Positions 1 through 15,500 of a stretch of 64,000 bases of DNA are shown here, piece after piece. Both the position numbers and the translations under genes were made by a program. The DNA comes from Bryopsis sp. KO-2023 (lineage: Eukaryota > Chlorophyta > Ulvophyceae > Bryopsidales > Bryopsidaceae): contig BSYQ01000003.1 of assembly GCA_030272585.1 (NCBI GenBank), positions 2,232,001 through 2,296,000 of the forward strand. Reading direction: 5' to 3'. The first letter of the stretch is position 1, and the number at the start of each line of letters is the position of its first letter. The notes under the pieces were generated by a model. That model did not search any database, was not told the origin of the DNA, and worked only from the letters and a program-made list of their open reading frames with translations.

Positions 1-133
1 GCTCCTTAGGCTGATGCACTGGAGGTCGAGCAGGATCCTTTTATGCAGAAGCTGGGCAAGATTGTGCGAACAGAGTAGCCGCCAAGGGACGTTTTTTATT
101 TGACATCGACATTATTCTGTCAAATCGATGGTG
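1..133 (+). pseudogene. Broken copy of an inverted duplicated segment (partner at 28305-28440)
   Basis: The first 133 bases are a diverged reverse-complement copy of 28305-28440. Read on the + strand, the block gives a peptide containing EQDPFMQKLGK that matches the minus-strand reading of the partner. Here a TGG (Trp) codon of the partner is TAG, and two extra bases just after the LGK codons shift the frame into another stop. Similarity continues past the coding-like part through a shared block containing cattattctgtcaaatcgat. The window edge cuts the copy, so its full length is unknown. I do not recognise the protein. Confidence 0.6.
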
Positions 134-847
134 CGGAAAGGGTCTCGAAGACGACTGGGTTGAGTCAATGGAACGTGGTGGCTAGGACGTACTGTTCAAA
201 GCTTCCCAGCATCTTAATATCATGTGTTTGTTTCAAGTTGAAAGCTTCCCAGCCCGACTGGAGGCTCCTCAACAATTCTCAGAGGAGCCCTTGGAGCCAC
301 AGGTGAGCACTAGTGCTCACCTGCACAAGTACTTTTTGTTTCAAGGCTGCTTGCTTGGGCCATAAATTGGCCAAGGTTTGAAGCTGAAAAAATGGGTTGC
401 CTCCCTTTGATGTTTTGCTTAGTTAGAAAAAGGACATCCTTTTTCCACCCGGAATAAAAGTGTTGGATGCTTCAATCAATTATTCGATGGAGAAATTACA
501 CCCTCCTTTTGTGAAGAGTTTTTTTTTAATTCTGATTTCCGTGTGCATCTGAACTTGCACGATAGATCGTGAGTATAGTCAGACAAAAAACGTATTATAT
601 AAAAAAAATAAAATAAAATACACACATACATGCATCCTGACAGCCAGGGTGCCTAAAAAAGCCAACAGACAGAGATAAAAAACAATAAAGAACATTTTAC
701 ATTAGCACAATTGACAAAAAGAAAACTACATTCTATTTCAAGCTACAAGATTTGTTTGCAGTCCACCACCAAGAAACCATTTTAAAAATATGAAATTTGA
801 CACCCCAGATCCCAGAATGAACCTCCTCTTCGATTTTCTCCTTTCGC
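134..847. other. Spacer downstream of the HAM-like gene
   Basis: I see no gene here. The stretch holds a 24-bp perfect palindrome at 300-323, an 8-bp stem (ggctcctc with gaggagcc) just before it, and AT-rich low-complexity DNA toward 600. The 3' untranslated region of the minus-strand acetyltransferase should lie at its right end. Confidence 0.5.
300..323. repeat. 24-bp perfect palindrome
   Basis: The half-site caggtgagcact is followed directly by its exact reverse complement, with no spacer. It could be a hairpin or cruciform or a dimer binding site. No coding sequence overlaps it. Confidence 0.8.
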
Positions 848-4292
<3,445 letters not shown>

Positions 4293-6109
4293 CTATTCAA
4301 AAAACACACACATACACACAGAGAAAGCATTCAAGCAGAATTAAGAAAATTCTGTCACAGAGAACTCGGATGCTTTTTTCCGTTCGAGCGGCGGACTCCC
4401 ATTGCTTTATGTTTGCCACGGTGGATGGGCTGCACGAAACTTTCTATGGTGACTGTATATTTGTGAACAGTTTTTGCCCCCCCCTGCTTTGCGGATATAA
4501 TTTATGATGGCAAAACCCCACAATCATCTTGTGAAAAGGAAAAAAAAAGCATCTCACTCTTTTTCCACATTTTTTCAGAGTGGATGGCAGATTCGAGCAA
4601 AGGAAGCCACTTTTTTCCAAAACTTCACCACAAGAAATCCACAGTGCACACAAAACAAAACACTGACATCCCAAGTTTGAGAAAAACTCCAACGTTCGCT
4701 AAAAATACTTTTGACATTAAGAAGACAGTCAGAGCCCCCACGTGCGCGGAAACAGAAGCCCGAAAAAAAGAGGAAAAACTCCTTCACAGGAACGACCACT
4801 AGTAAGAAACAACGTCGTGGCTCGCGGTTGAAAAACACTGATTATCGAAGAAGATAAAACAAGTACCCCGTTTTCTTGTGGGCATTCGTCCGAACAGGAC
4901 TTTCCCCCGACAAGACGGTAGTCCGTGGGCATTTTTCCACCTCGGCGCTTTTTCGAGGAACGATAACGCGACCTAGGATGTCGAAAACGAAAAGACACGG
5001 CTTCTAGAGCCCTTGTTTATCTCTCGAGAAGAAAACAGCCACCGTTCGCTCAGGTTTCTGGAGTCGCGCTCACAGACACGCAAGCAGCACAAAAACAGAC
5101 ACGTGATTTGTATGAGGTCATGCCAAACCACTTCTTGGGCTTGGGAATCTCATTTTCCTTTTTTGATGTTTTTTTCAACTTCCCCTTTCTTCTGTCACTC
5201 TTTTTCCGAAATGCAGAGGAAGGGGGGATTTGCCAGACTGACATACAAACAGGAGAGAGGCACACTCTCTTCCCCAGAGTTGCACAATGACCCCAAGAAA
5301 CTGGCAAATATGAGAATTTCAGACCATTTTTTTGTTGTTTTTCTCTGTGTTTCATTTCAACAAGCAACTTATTACATGCTCCAAAACCAACATGCACAAT
5401 TCATCCATTTCAGGCAGGAAAAAACACCATGAAAAAACACAACACCAAAAAAAGGAAGACAACTGAACTGACTAAAAACCTGATCTCTTTCAACGTCCTT
5501 CGAATCATACATACATGCAACACGATCATAGGATACAATTTGCTTTTCCTTTTTTTCGTTTTCCGTTGTTTTCCCTTTGTTTTTACTTATGGCCAAAGCA
5601 TTGGTCAAAAAAGAGGGGATGTCAAAAAAAAAGAAAGAAAAAAGAAAACGACGAGAAAACTTCAACAAGAAAATCGATCAACAAAAACGATCGATAAATC
5701 CACACACACACAGAGTACATTTCCTCCTGCCTTATCCTTATGTCTGTCTGTCTGACTCTCTTTTTTTCTCTCTCTATTGTTTCTTCGTTTTTTTTTTCTT
5801 TTCCCCACACAAACACACATACATATTTTTTCCTCCAAATAATTGTACATCATATCTTAGCACACTCCACCCTCTCGAAAAAAAAGTTCAGTCGAGGGGG
5901 ACCAAAAAAACACACAAACAAAAACACCCAACTGTTCGTTGGAAAATTCCACAGGTACCTTTTCTGAACCATTTTTCTTTTCTTGGTGTTTATACAAAAA
6001 TCTATTCTTTCATAAAAAGGAAAAAAAAAAGGTATCCTGAAGGAAACTGATACATAGGGTTTAAAAAAACAACAAAAGATATAGACGTACAAAAAACAAA
6101 GATATGAAT
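4293..6109. other. Spacer upstream of the HAM-like gene
   Basis: No convincing gene. The DNA is rich in T, A and pyrimidine tracts. Near 4340-4440 the minus strand has a short open stretch starting with ATG that could be a 5' exon of the acetyltransferase, but I could not find a donor with matching phase. The right end holds the 3' flank of the 111-aa gene. Confidence 0.4.
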
Positions 6110-7120
6110 TCACTTCTCCCGTTTGTGAGGAAAGCAGATTTTACACTTCCAAACGCCATGATCGCACATCGACCCCGAGTTTCTGCGCATTTCCCTTTTC
6201 GCTTTCTGCAGGGCAAACCACAACAAAAATGAATTTGACTTTATTAAAATAATTAAAGAATATATATCGTCATGTTCCGTTTCAAAGACAGAAATTTTTA
6301 CTCTATTTATTTGTTTGTTTATTTTTTCCCGATCAGTTGAAAAAAAATAGAAATAAAAATCCCAAACAAAAAATCATTTGGTGATTTTTCAAGGGAGTTC
6401 ATGCAAACACCAGAATTGATTTTCCATGACAAAGAGGTGGTGATTTTCTCCGTGGGGCACATGAAATGCCAAAAAAAAACCACTAAAAAGGGAAAAATAC
6501 ACAAACACACAAAAGCGTTGTGTCTATGTTTTTACCACTTTACAAAAGTTTTCACCTCTCTGGCTTCTTTCATGGCACGCCTGCTGTGACTGCCGTTCAC
6601 AGCCCTTTCCTCCCGGAAAGCAGCTCCCTCTGCCAGTTTCTCATTTCTGCGTTTCTCTTTTTCCTCTTCCCGTTGAACCTTGAATGCAGCCCTGATTTCT
6701 GCTTCACGTTTCTTGCTTTCCTGCAACTTGTCTGTGAAAAGCAGGAAGAGGGGAAAAACTCAGTAAAAAAAAACTCTTTTTTTTTAACTATTTCTTTCCT
6801 CAACAGAAGCACAGACCATCTTACAGCAAGGGAGTGCACACTTTTTCAACAGAAAAAAAAAATGTACGCCAGGTTTCTTGAGGAAACACAAGATATCCTA
6901 GAACAGGTATATAATACCCTGATACAGCTGACAGCAACTCGTTTCGTTATTTTTTTTTCCTTTTTTTCGGTTTTTTCCTGTGTGCGAATCAGGAAAGGCT
7001 TGAGGAGAAAAGAGTGACAAGGATCGACTGCTTGTGGATGGGCATCGTGCGCCTACCTCTTTTCTTGAAGCCGCTGATGTCTCCAGAGCGGTGCGAAACG
7101 AGCTGACGATACTGGTCCAT
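6110..7120 (-). CDS. Small Lys/Glu/Arg-rich protein with a C-terminal Cys-His motif (111 aa), unknown function
   Basis: Three exons, read from the high end: 7057-7120, 6556-6731 and 6110-6205. Phases fit and acceptors are good (cacag, ctgcag). Residues 1-21 start MDQYRQLVSHRSGD. Residues 22-90 are a highly charged, probably helical or coiled-coil region. The last 20 residues hold a compact motif, CDHGVWKCKICFPHK, with Cys-x-His-Gly, Cys-x2-Cys and a final His. That arrangement could bind one zinc ion; it resembles short C-x-HG-x5-C-x2-C knuckles seen in algal proteins (recalled, not searched). I do not recognise a named family. The 2.4-kb spacer upstream leads to HYDIN on the opposite strand. 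Confidence 0.7.
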
Positions 7121-9518
7121 GCTGAGACAGCAGCAAATCCCTTTCGCTGGTGAACACTTCGGATCTAGACAAACCCAGAAAAAAACCGGGCAATCAGTCT
7201 GCTATATATCAACTTCCTGGATTTGTAAACCTTGCGGCAAAGTCCGACGAAACACTCAAACCCTCCAAGATGGAATTCCTGGTGGCGAACAATTCCTAAA
7301 ACGAACCGAAAACAGAAAGGAAAGCCCGATGAACTCGGCGCGAGGGAAGCGCAAAAAAACACTCACCCAACAACTACGAGTAAAGAGTCTTTCTGAACGA
7401 CCAACTGTTATATTCTTTTCCCGACCTCACGAGCGAAAGGTTTTTTCTTCCATCAAGTAGGCATCCAATAAAGCTCCACGTCATAGCCACAAAATTTGGC
7501 GTCAATTCTGAAACATGACGAAAAATGTCAATCCTGACAGAAACTGTGAAACTGGCTTTGACCTGTATGGCTGGACGGTGCCGAGGTAGTCAGCTTGTTT
7601 TGCGACTGGTTGGGAAAATCAGCGTGGGGTAAGGCTTTTCGAGGGAGAGCTGAACCTCGTGGCTTCGAATATCGACTGTCCATCTATTTATCGAGAAAAC
7701 TGCGATTCTCATCAAAGGTATGGTTGATCTTTCTTCGTCAAAACGTCGTGAAAGCGGTGACGGCATGAGGGTCAAACACAAGTCACTTTATCCGCTTCGA
7801 AGTCAAACAACACACTTAATGGGGAAACCGAACGTATGCATAGTCTTCGTCGCAATCAGACGGCCTGTTATTCGACCTCTGGAGCGTTTCGAAAGCGGAT
7901 CTTTGAGAGAGACTGAAACTAGAGATGGAGTTTTACGGAGTTTCGATAGTGCTCCTAGAGTTAGCCTTATCCTTTTCAAGCAAGCACGCTTTTTTCGTCC
8001 CAGTCTGCACTCCTGCCTCTTTTGTTTTGTGCTTCGAAGAGCAAAACGGAACTGTGATGCGAAACTGAAAACTAACTCTCCGCCAAGACATCGTGCCTAA
8101 AGTCCTAGGTTGATTCCTCCCCCAGAAGCAAATACCTGTTTTCCCCATGGCTCAAAACTTTGAAAATTTAGCGTGCGCTGCACTCTTGCAGTCAAGTTTT
8201 TTTGTATGTGGGCATATTTTTGGCTTGACACTCTGATAATGTCTCGCAGGATAGTGCACAAGAAGAGGGTAAGTAGCTAAACACTGCTGCGGGGGTTTGA
8301 GAATGACGAAGACTCGCTCCCCAAAGCTGCAGCAGGGGAAGAAAGTAGCATGGGGTACCCAGGCTTTCGCAGAAAAGGTGAGCGCCCGTTGAGGAAAAGA
8401 TATGATGCACGTAGCAAAGCTGTTAGTGCTGGGAGCTCAGCCAAAAAAAACAAAATGAAATAGAAGTAAAAACAGATATTTCCTTAGTGGAATGCAGCCG
8501 AATCAGAAACGGTTTTGCCCATTAGCTTCACCAATTTTATGCCCACTTTTTGAGAACGCGCGAAAGAGGGACAGAAGGGCGTTGCTCCGCCCTTGTGCTT
8601 CCCCCCCCCCAAAAAAAAATTCCAAGGCTAGCGTCAATAATGGAACTCGTCGGGGAAATTTTTATATCAGCCCTTTTTTCAACCAACTTTTCATCCGTTC
8701 AGGCTTTGCGAAACACACGATCGATTCTGAATTCTGACCAACTCGAAGTTTCGCGCAGACAGTTTGGTTTTCGAGAAAACTTAGATTCAGGACACCGTCA
8801 CACAGAGCATGAAAGGGCCTGGCAGGATTGTTAATCAACAGCACCAAAGACAACACATTTGATATTGTGGAATGTATTTCCCAATCAAAATTCGAATTTA
8901 AGGTTAAAACCTGCCAGGTGCCGAGTAAGATATTAAATTATATACTAAGCTAGTCCCATTAACTGAATCCTGCCAGGCTCTTACAGTGCTCTTGTTGTGC
9001 AGGTTGACTGAATTCGATTTTTTTGCGGACGACTGATGATAATACCGAGTCTACGCTCGTCGCATTTTCAGTGGCGAAATTCTGAATTTCTTAGCATGAA
9101 AAAAACTTTTTTTTTTTGGGAGGGGGGGCAGTTTTGGGATTCACATTGTAAATTATATTGCAGCAAGTTTCCAGAGCAAGAATTTTTATATCAATGGGTT
9201 CCTGTTCCTCCAAAGAAATTTCCTTGGGGCAATATTCTGTGTCTCCTGTACCCTTGATACGCTTCAGGAAGGAATCTCAGAGCGTTATATTCGACCCGAC
9301 ACTTTCGCTAATTCAATGCTCCCATTAAATCTCCTAACTTTGGGACATAGCTGGGATAAAAAGCCACAAATCACAAAAAACAACGTCCAGACAACCTGCG
9401 AGCAGAGCCCGCACATTACACTGAGATGAACTTTACACCTTGCTATCCAAAAAATAGCAAAAACTCATCCCATTCAAAGTTTAAACAAACAAAAGTTAAA
9501 GTTAAAGTTTAGCAATTT
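7121..9518. other. Spacer between the 111-aa gene and HYDIN
   Basis: The two flanking genes are divergent, so both promoters should be here. Several open frames exist, none with recognisable protein or a splice chain. An N-terminal HYDIN exon may be hidden near the right end. Near 8816-8980 there is an imperfect inverted repeat around gcctggcaggatt. Confidence 0.4.
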
Positions 9519-12500
9519 TTGAAGAGCTTTGACGCTTTTCGAACATTTCTCCATTATTTCTCTTGGTTGAGATGCCATATTGTGTTGAGAGCACACATAA
9601 ACAAAACTGATGTATCCTACCAGAAAACCCCAAGTCGACAAATCAGCGAGCTTCTCCAGCCAGACACAACATTCTACGGCCGACAGGGTCCGCCAAAAAT
9701 CATTGAGTTGCTCAACATCGGTGACTACACACACCACACTGAGTGCGAGGTGGACATCGATACGCCTCTCTTTGAGCCTATCCCACAAGAAATCGTCTTC
9801 CACAAATACAAGCCTTTTCAGACATACTCAGCAACACTATGCCTTCGAAACGTGGACAAGGTGAGGCGAATCTGTAGCAGGTATTGGTGGACAGACTTAG
9901 CTATTCATCTGCATCATGCAGACATGATGTCCAGTACCGGTTGTGCAGGTATCCCGCCGATTGAAAGTTATCCCTCCAGACTCTCCATTTTTTTCTCTTT
10001 CGATGGCCGGCGGCGAAGTTCTGGAGAAATCGAGCAAGCTTGCTATGGGGATGAGCGTTGAGTACAAGATCACTTTCAAACCAGAGTCGTATGACGACTA
10101 TTTTTATGAGCTGGTCGTGTGCACGGAGCGAGAAAAGTTCATCGTTCCAATAACTGCTGTGGGGAGGCGGCCCGCTCTGGACTTCCCGGATAAAGTCGAT
10201 CTAGGATTGTCTCCAGTGAAAATATCCACAAAAAAATTCGTCCTTGTGACGAATGTTGGGGAAAAGGCGGGGAAGTTTGATTTGATCACGCAGCCGCCGT
10301 TTTTCATCAATCCCACACGTGGTGTTCTTGGTCCAAATGAGTCGCTGCAATGTATTGTGGGGTGTTGTCCGCATATTGTTGGAGTGCACGAATCGGAGTT
10401 GAGCATCACCTATGATTATGGTGAGGCCGTTTTCTCAAAACTGAGAGCTGTTGGGCGTGAAGTGGATGTGGATATTCCTGCACCAACTGTGGATCTTCTA
10501 CCAACTTACGTCACGAAGGCTTCCCTGAGAACCTTCAAGATTTCCAATGCGTCAGAAACGGTGGTCAAGTTCAGCGTCAGAGCAGCCGATGACCTGATGA
10601 AGGAAGTGGAAGGGACCTTGGCGAAGCTGAAAAAACTGAATTGTTTCGATGGAGATATCAACGAGATGTCGATACTGGAAAGAATGGACCTGACTGGGTT
10701 TCAGGGAGATGAGAACAACATCTACTCTGACAGTGCGTTACATTCCATCCGAGGAGAGTTTCTTGAAGCAAAAGATATCAAGTTGCAGTCGCAGCTTTTC
10801 CAGGCCCAGAACTTCACCATACATCCTTTGGAAGGCACGATTCCAGCACGTGGTGAAATAGAGATCACCGTCGAATTCCGGCCGACGTACGCCAAGGACT
10901 ACGAAACTGTGGCGTTCGTCGACATACAGGGTCGTGAAAATCGAATTCCAGTGACAATAAGAGCGAAAGGGCTTGGTCCCGAGGCAGTGTTTTCGTACGA
11001 TGCGCTGGATGTGGGGGACACCTTCATCAACACTTTGCATCAATACGAAGTCGAGCTCCAGAATCGAGGGAAAATTGATGCAAAGTTTCAGCTGCTGCCT
11101 CCAAATACAGAGTTTGGGTCAAAGTTCCGCTTCGAGCCTGATCATGGCTCCCTCGTGGCAGGCCAAGTGCAGATTATTAAGGTAGGATGATTTTCCTTTG
11201 CTGGGGATGCGTTTTTTTTCACTTTTTCATGCCCCCTTCTCAGTGTCGGAATTGTATGCTCCCCCAGGTCAATTTGATGTCCGATATTCTCGGCGCTTTC
11301 CACCAGACTTTTCGCTGGGAAATACTGAGCAGCTCGAAGCCCCTCATTTTGGAATTTATTGGTCGGGTGGTAGGCCCATCCTTTCAAGTGGATTCCAATG
11401 AACTGGATTTCGGCATTGTGTCCTATGGGTTTCGGTACACGAAGCAATTCAATCTGAAGAACACAAGCGAAATTCCGATGAGGTTCAATTGGCACATCCC
11501 CAACGACTCCAACGAGGCCCCTGAGTTCAATATCTGTCCCAAGAGCGGGATGATCTTGCCAATGGGGAAGCAAAACTTGAGCATCGACTTCACTTCCCAA
11601 ACTGTTCAGGTTTACACCAAAGATCTGGTTCTTGACATTCCTGGAGTTGGGGAAGGGCTGCACATCGTGCCAATTGTCGCTGAGTGCGCTGTGCCGAAGA
11701 TTAAGATTGAATCCGATGTATTGGAGTTTGGGCAATGCTATATTCGCCATCCGTGCAAAAAATCCTTCAGGCTGATCAACGAGTCTAAACTGCCAGCCAA
11801 ATTCGAGGTTTTGCAGCAAGATGCCCACAGCAGAAGTTTGGCAACGTTCACTGCGGAGCCATCCACAGGGGGAATCGCTGCACAGGTGCTGAGTGTTGCG
11901 CTGTATGCTAGTTTGTTTGTTTTTTTGCACCTAACTTTTTTCGAGAGTTGGTGAATTTGGATTTAGACATTAAACAAAAAAAAAGAGAGTTGTATGCCAG
12001 AGTACTAAGCTCAGGTCTGGTGCACCCAACAGGGGGAGCAAGTCGTCGAGTTTACTTTGTCAACTTCTCGGCTGGGAAGGATTCAACTACCCGTCTTGGT
12101 CAGGGTTATCGGCAGCAGTAGTCCCCCCTTGCACTTTGCCATTGAAGCTAGATCAATAGGTCCTCTAGTGACTGCAACTGTCGCTGGCGCAAGCCCAAGA
12201 GGCAAACTTCTTGTGGACTTTGGAAAAGTTGATGTGCTGGAAGAGCATTCAGTGACGCTGACTATCCACAACCCGTCACCAATCCCCGCTGAGTACAAGA
12301 CCTTCATAGAGGGAAAAGACTCCATTTTTGAGGTGAGATCTTTTTGCTTTTTATCGAGCTTTTGAGAAAGATCAATGCGGGTTATCACTTAGGATATATA
12401 CAATTCAAATACTTTTTCGAGTGAGTGCACTACGATACTCAACCATAAGGAGCTCCCAACAGCCAGTGTGCGTGTGTATTCAATACACTGTATTGAGCTT

Positions 12501-15500
12501 CTGTATGAGTTGCGACAGATCGACAAAAGGACTGGCGTTTTAAACCCTGCTGAAAGCGCAGAGTTCACCTTATCGACGTGTCTGGATGAAGCCAAGCGTT
12601 TCAAAGACACATTGCACATACTCGTGACTGAAGGGGCGGATATCGATATCCCTTTGATCGCCGTGGGGGTCGGTTGCACCGTGGTCTGTCCTGACCTAGC
12701 TTCTGGATTCATCGATTTTGGAGATCAATTTACTGGCCGTGCATTCACGAAGGAGGTCATGCTATACAATCTCGACAGGCGCCCCGTGAATTTACAATGG
12801 ATAAACGAAACTGCCGTGATGCTCAAGAAGGAATTGTCGAAGAGAAATGTCAAGCAAGCTCAGGATAAAGGGACAGAGCAAAATGCAGAAACAGAGCCAG
12901 TAAGACAAGAACAGGTATCAAAAAAGTAGCACTTATTGAGTCAGGCTTTTATGAGCCTATATCAGATATACCAGCTGCATCAATCTTTGGGAGAGTGGCT
13001 TACAACAACTGAAACCTGAAACCTGAAATTTGCAGGTGTACGCAGTTGCCCCTGAGCGTCTTACAATCGGCCCCAAGGAATCAGCTCCAGTAGTGATAAG
13101 CGGAATGAGTATGCACTGTGGCGCCATTTGCGAAAAACTGACATGCAAAGGTGGGATTGGGCCAGGGGCGAAAGCCTCCAGACTGATATTTGAAGTCTCT
13201 TTGAAATCCGAGGTAGCGGTGCCACTGCTGGAATTCTCTGAGCAGGAGGTCCGCTTCGCATACTATTACAAGAAAGGCTTCCCAATGAGCAAGATCACGA
13301 AGGATATCACCATCACGTACGTGCTATGGGAATAGAATTCAAATCTTTGCTCAGTTTGTTTGTTTGGAGCAGAATTCTGAGGAGCTATCTGTCTATCCAC
13401 TTGGTATGCACAAGACCAGATGATTTACAGCTGTTTTTCTTGCTCAGAAACGTCTCGAGGCTCCCGCTGACGTTTACTCTACGTGCGCCGCCACCTTTTC
13501 TCGTCACCCCTGATGCCACTGTTCTCAACCCTGGCGATCCTCTAACAGTTCAAACAGTTTTCGATCCTTCATTCCGCGGGGACTATGAAAGCGCTTTGAC
13601 AAGGAGCAGGATTACCATAGCGTATGCGGACAACAGCAAGAAGGATGGAGTTGATTTGGTCGGCGAAATCCATCGACCAAACTTGAAATTCGATAGCTCA
13701 AAAGTTGATTTTGGGTCCGTTCTCACCGATACCAACAGAAGAATTGTCATGAACGTGACAAACTGTAGCAGCCTCACCGTCGTTTACCATTGGACTCTGA
13801 GCGACGAAGAAAATGGTGAGTTTCCGTCGATAATTGCTCATGTCTGTATTTCATGAGCAGGATGTCCAATAGACCCTTCGAGCCGCAGTTTTGAAACAAA
13901 ACGACGAGCATGGTTTTTGTAGGTGGGGGTTCACCTCGAAGCGTGAAAACGAAGCCCAAGCTTGCAAATCAGATGTTCGACATCTTGCCAATCAAAGGTG
14001 TATTGGAACCGGGAGAAGTCGAAAGAATGGAGTTTTCTTACTTCGCTTATCCAGGGCAAAAGTCTTCAGCAATCGCTGTCTGTCACGTTGATGGCGGTCC
14101 AGACTACGAGGTCAGCCCAGCCCACAACATAGTTGCCCAAGTTGCCCAAGTTGCAGATACTTCTTTGGCATGTTTCTAAGATATTTATTCATAAACCAGA
14201 TGCCCCTGATCGCCGAGTCGAACAGTATAAAGTTCAGTGTGGAGCCCACACAACTGAACTTGGGGTGCCAACTTTTCGATCGCACCACCGACCGGGAAGT
14301 GGTGATTGCAAACCAAGGAAAAGTTCCTTTCGATTTCTGCGTCAACCTAAAGAGTCTCAGTCGCAAAGGCATCGTCGATTGTGTCCCAAGTATTGGGCGT
14401 GTCGGACCAGGGCACAAAGAAGCGGTCAGATTCAAGGTATGCTTCTTGGTGCGCTTTTTATTTCCAGTTCAAGGTGTCTGGTAGCTCAACAATATTGCAA
14501 CACAGGTGTGCCCTGGATTGCCTGTGAAACTGGATGAAACCGTTTATTTCGAGCTGGGCCACTTCGACCCGATACCGATCAAGGTTTCCGTCGAAGGTGT
14601 TTACCCGACTGGTGTGCTTACTCTGCCTCGTGCCAAGGATGACACCTATCAGGAATTCTTAGATGATGCTCAACAGAGGTGAATTTTACTAAATTTTGCT
14701 CAATCAACGCTGGCAAATGTAGTAACCACAGCATTCTTGTTTCTTCTTTCAAGAACCAGTGAAGGAAACGATTTCTTTGGTTTCAGATTGATACAGTTGG
14801 GACCGAAGATCAGGCTTCTCCCCAAATCACCCAAATCCATCGCCTCCCGAGCTTCTCCTTCCCAAAGATCTCCAAACGCTCGACGAGCGATGGACAAACC
14901 AACCTCGCCACCCTCAATGAGGCGAGAGTCTCGTTCTGTACATGGCGTCCCTGTTGCGCCTCAAAAAGCCTCCCCCAATCCTCTTTTCGATTTGGGATAT
15001 TCCAGAGCTGATCTGGAGGCTGAGGCCGATCGCCTGCGGTTTTGTGCCGAGCTCGTGACAAAAGTGACCAGTAAGGAAAGCAAGCAAAAACAATCTCGAG
15101 AATGCACCCCCCGAAGCGAGACCCGTTCAAACGACAGCAAGAGTGATCATGAAAAGTCCAAAAATGGGAAGGTACGTCAACAGCCGCAACAATATCGAGC
15201 CAAGCAACAGATGCTTTCGAGCAGAGTTTTATTGTTGAGATTTTGGGAGTTAACTTTGCAGCTCTCACAGTCGAGGGAATTTGTGCTGCTCGACAGGCTT
15301 CTCCAACAAAGAAGAAAGGACTTCTAATTCCAAAAGTTCCCTCCGTGCACATTGCACAATATGTTATCGACTTCGGATTCGTTATCAAAGGAACGAACAG
15401 AGTCAAGAAATTTCGCTTACAAAACACAAGCACACAACAGGTTTGCCCATTTCTCCGCAGTCTAGCATCCCACCACTCGCTCGAATTTCTCTAGAAAAAT

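Noticed and set aside
7720-8100. 126-codon open frame with mixed composition
   Set aside because: No recognisable motif, no splice partner, and an unusual amino-acid mix for this genome.
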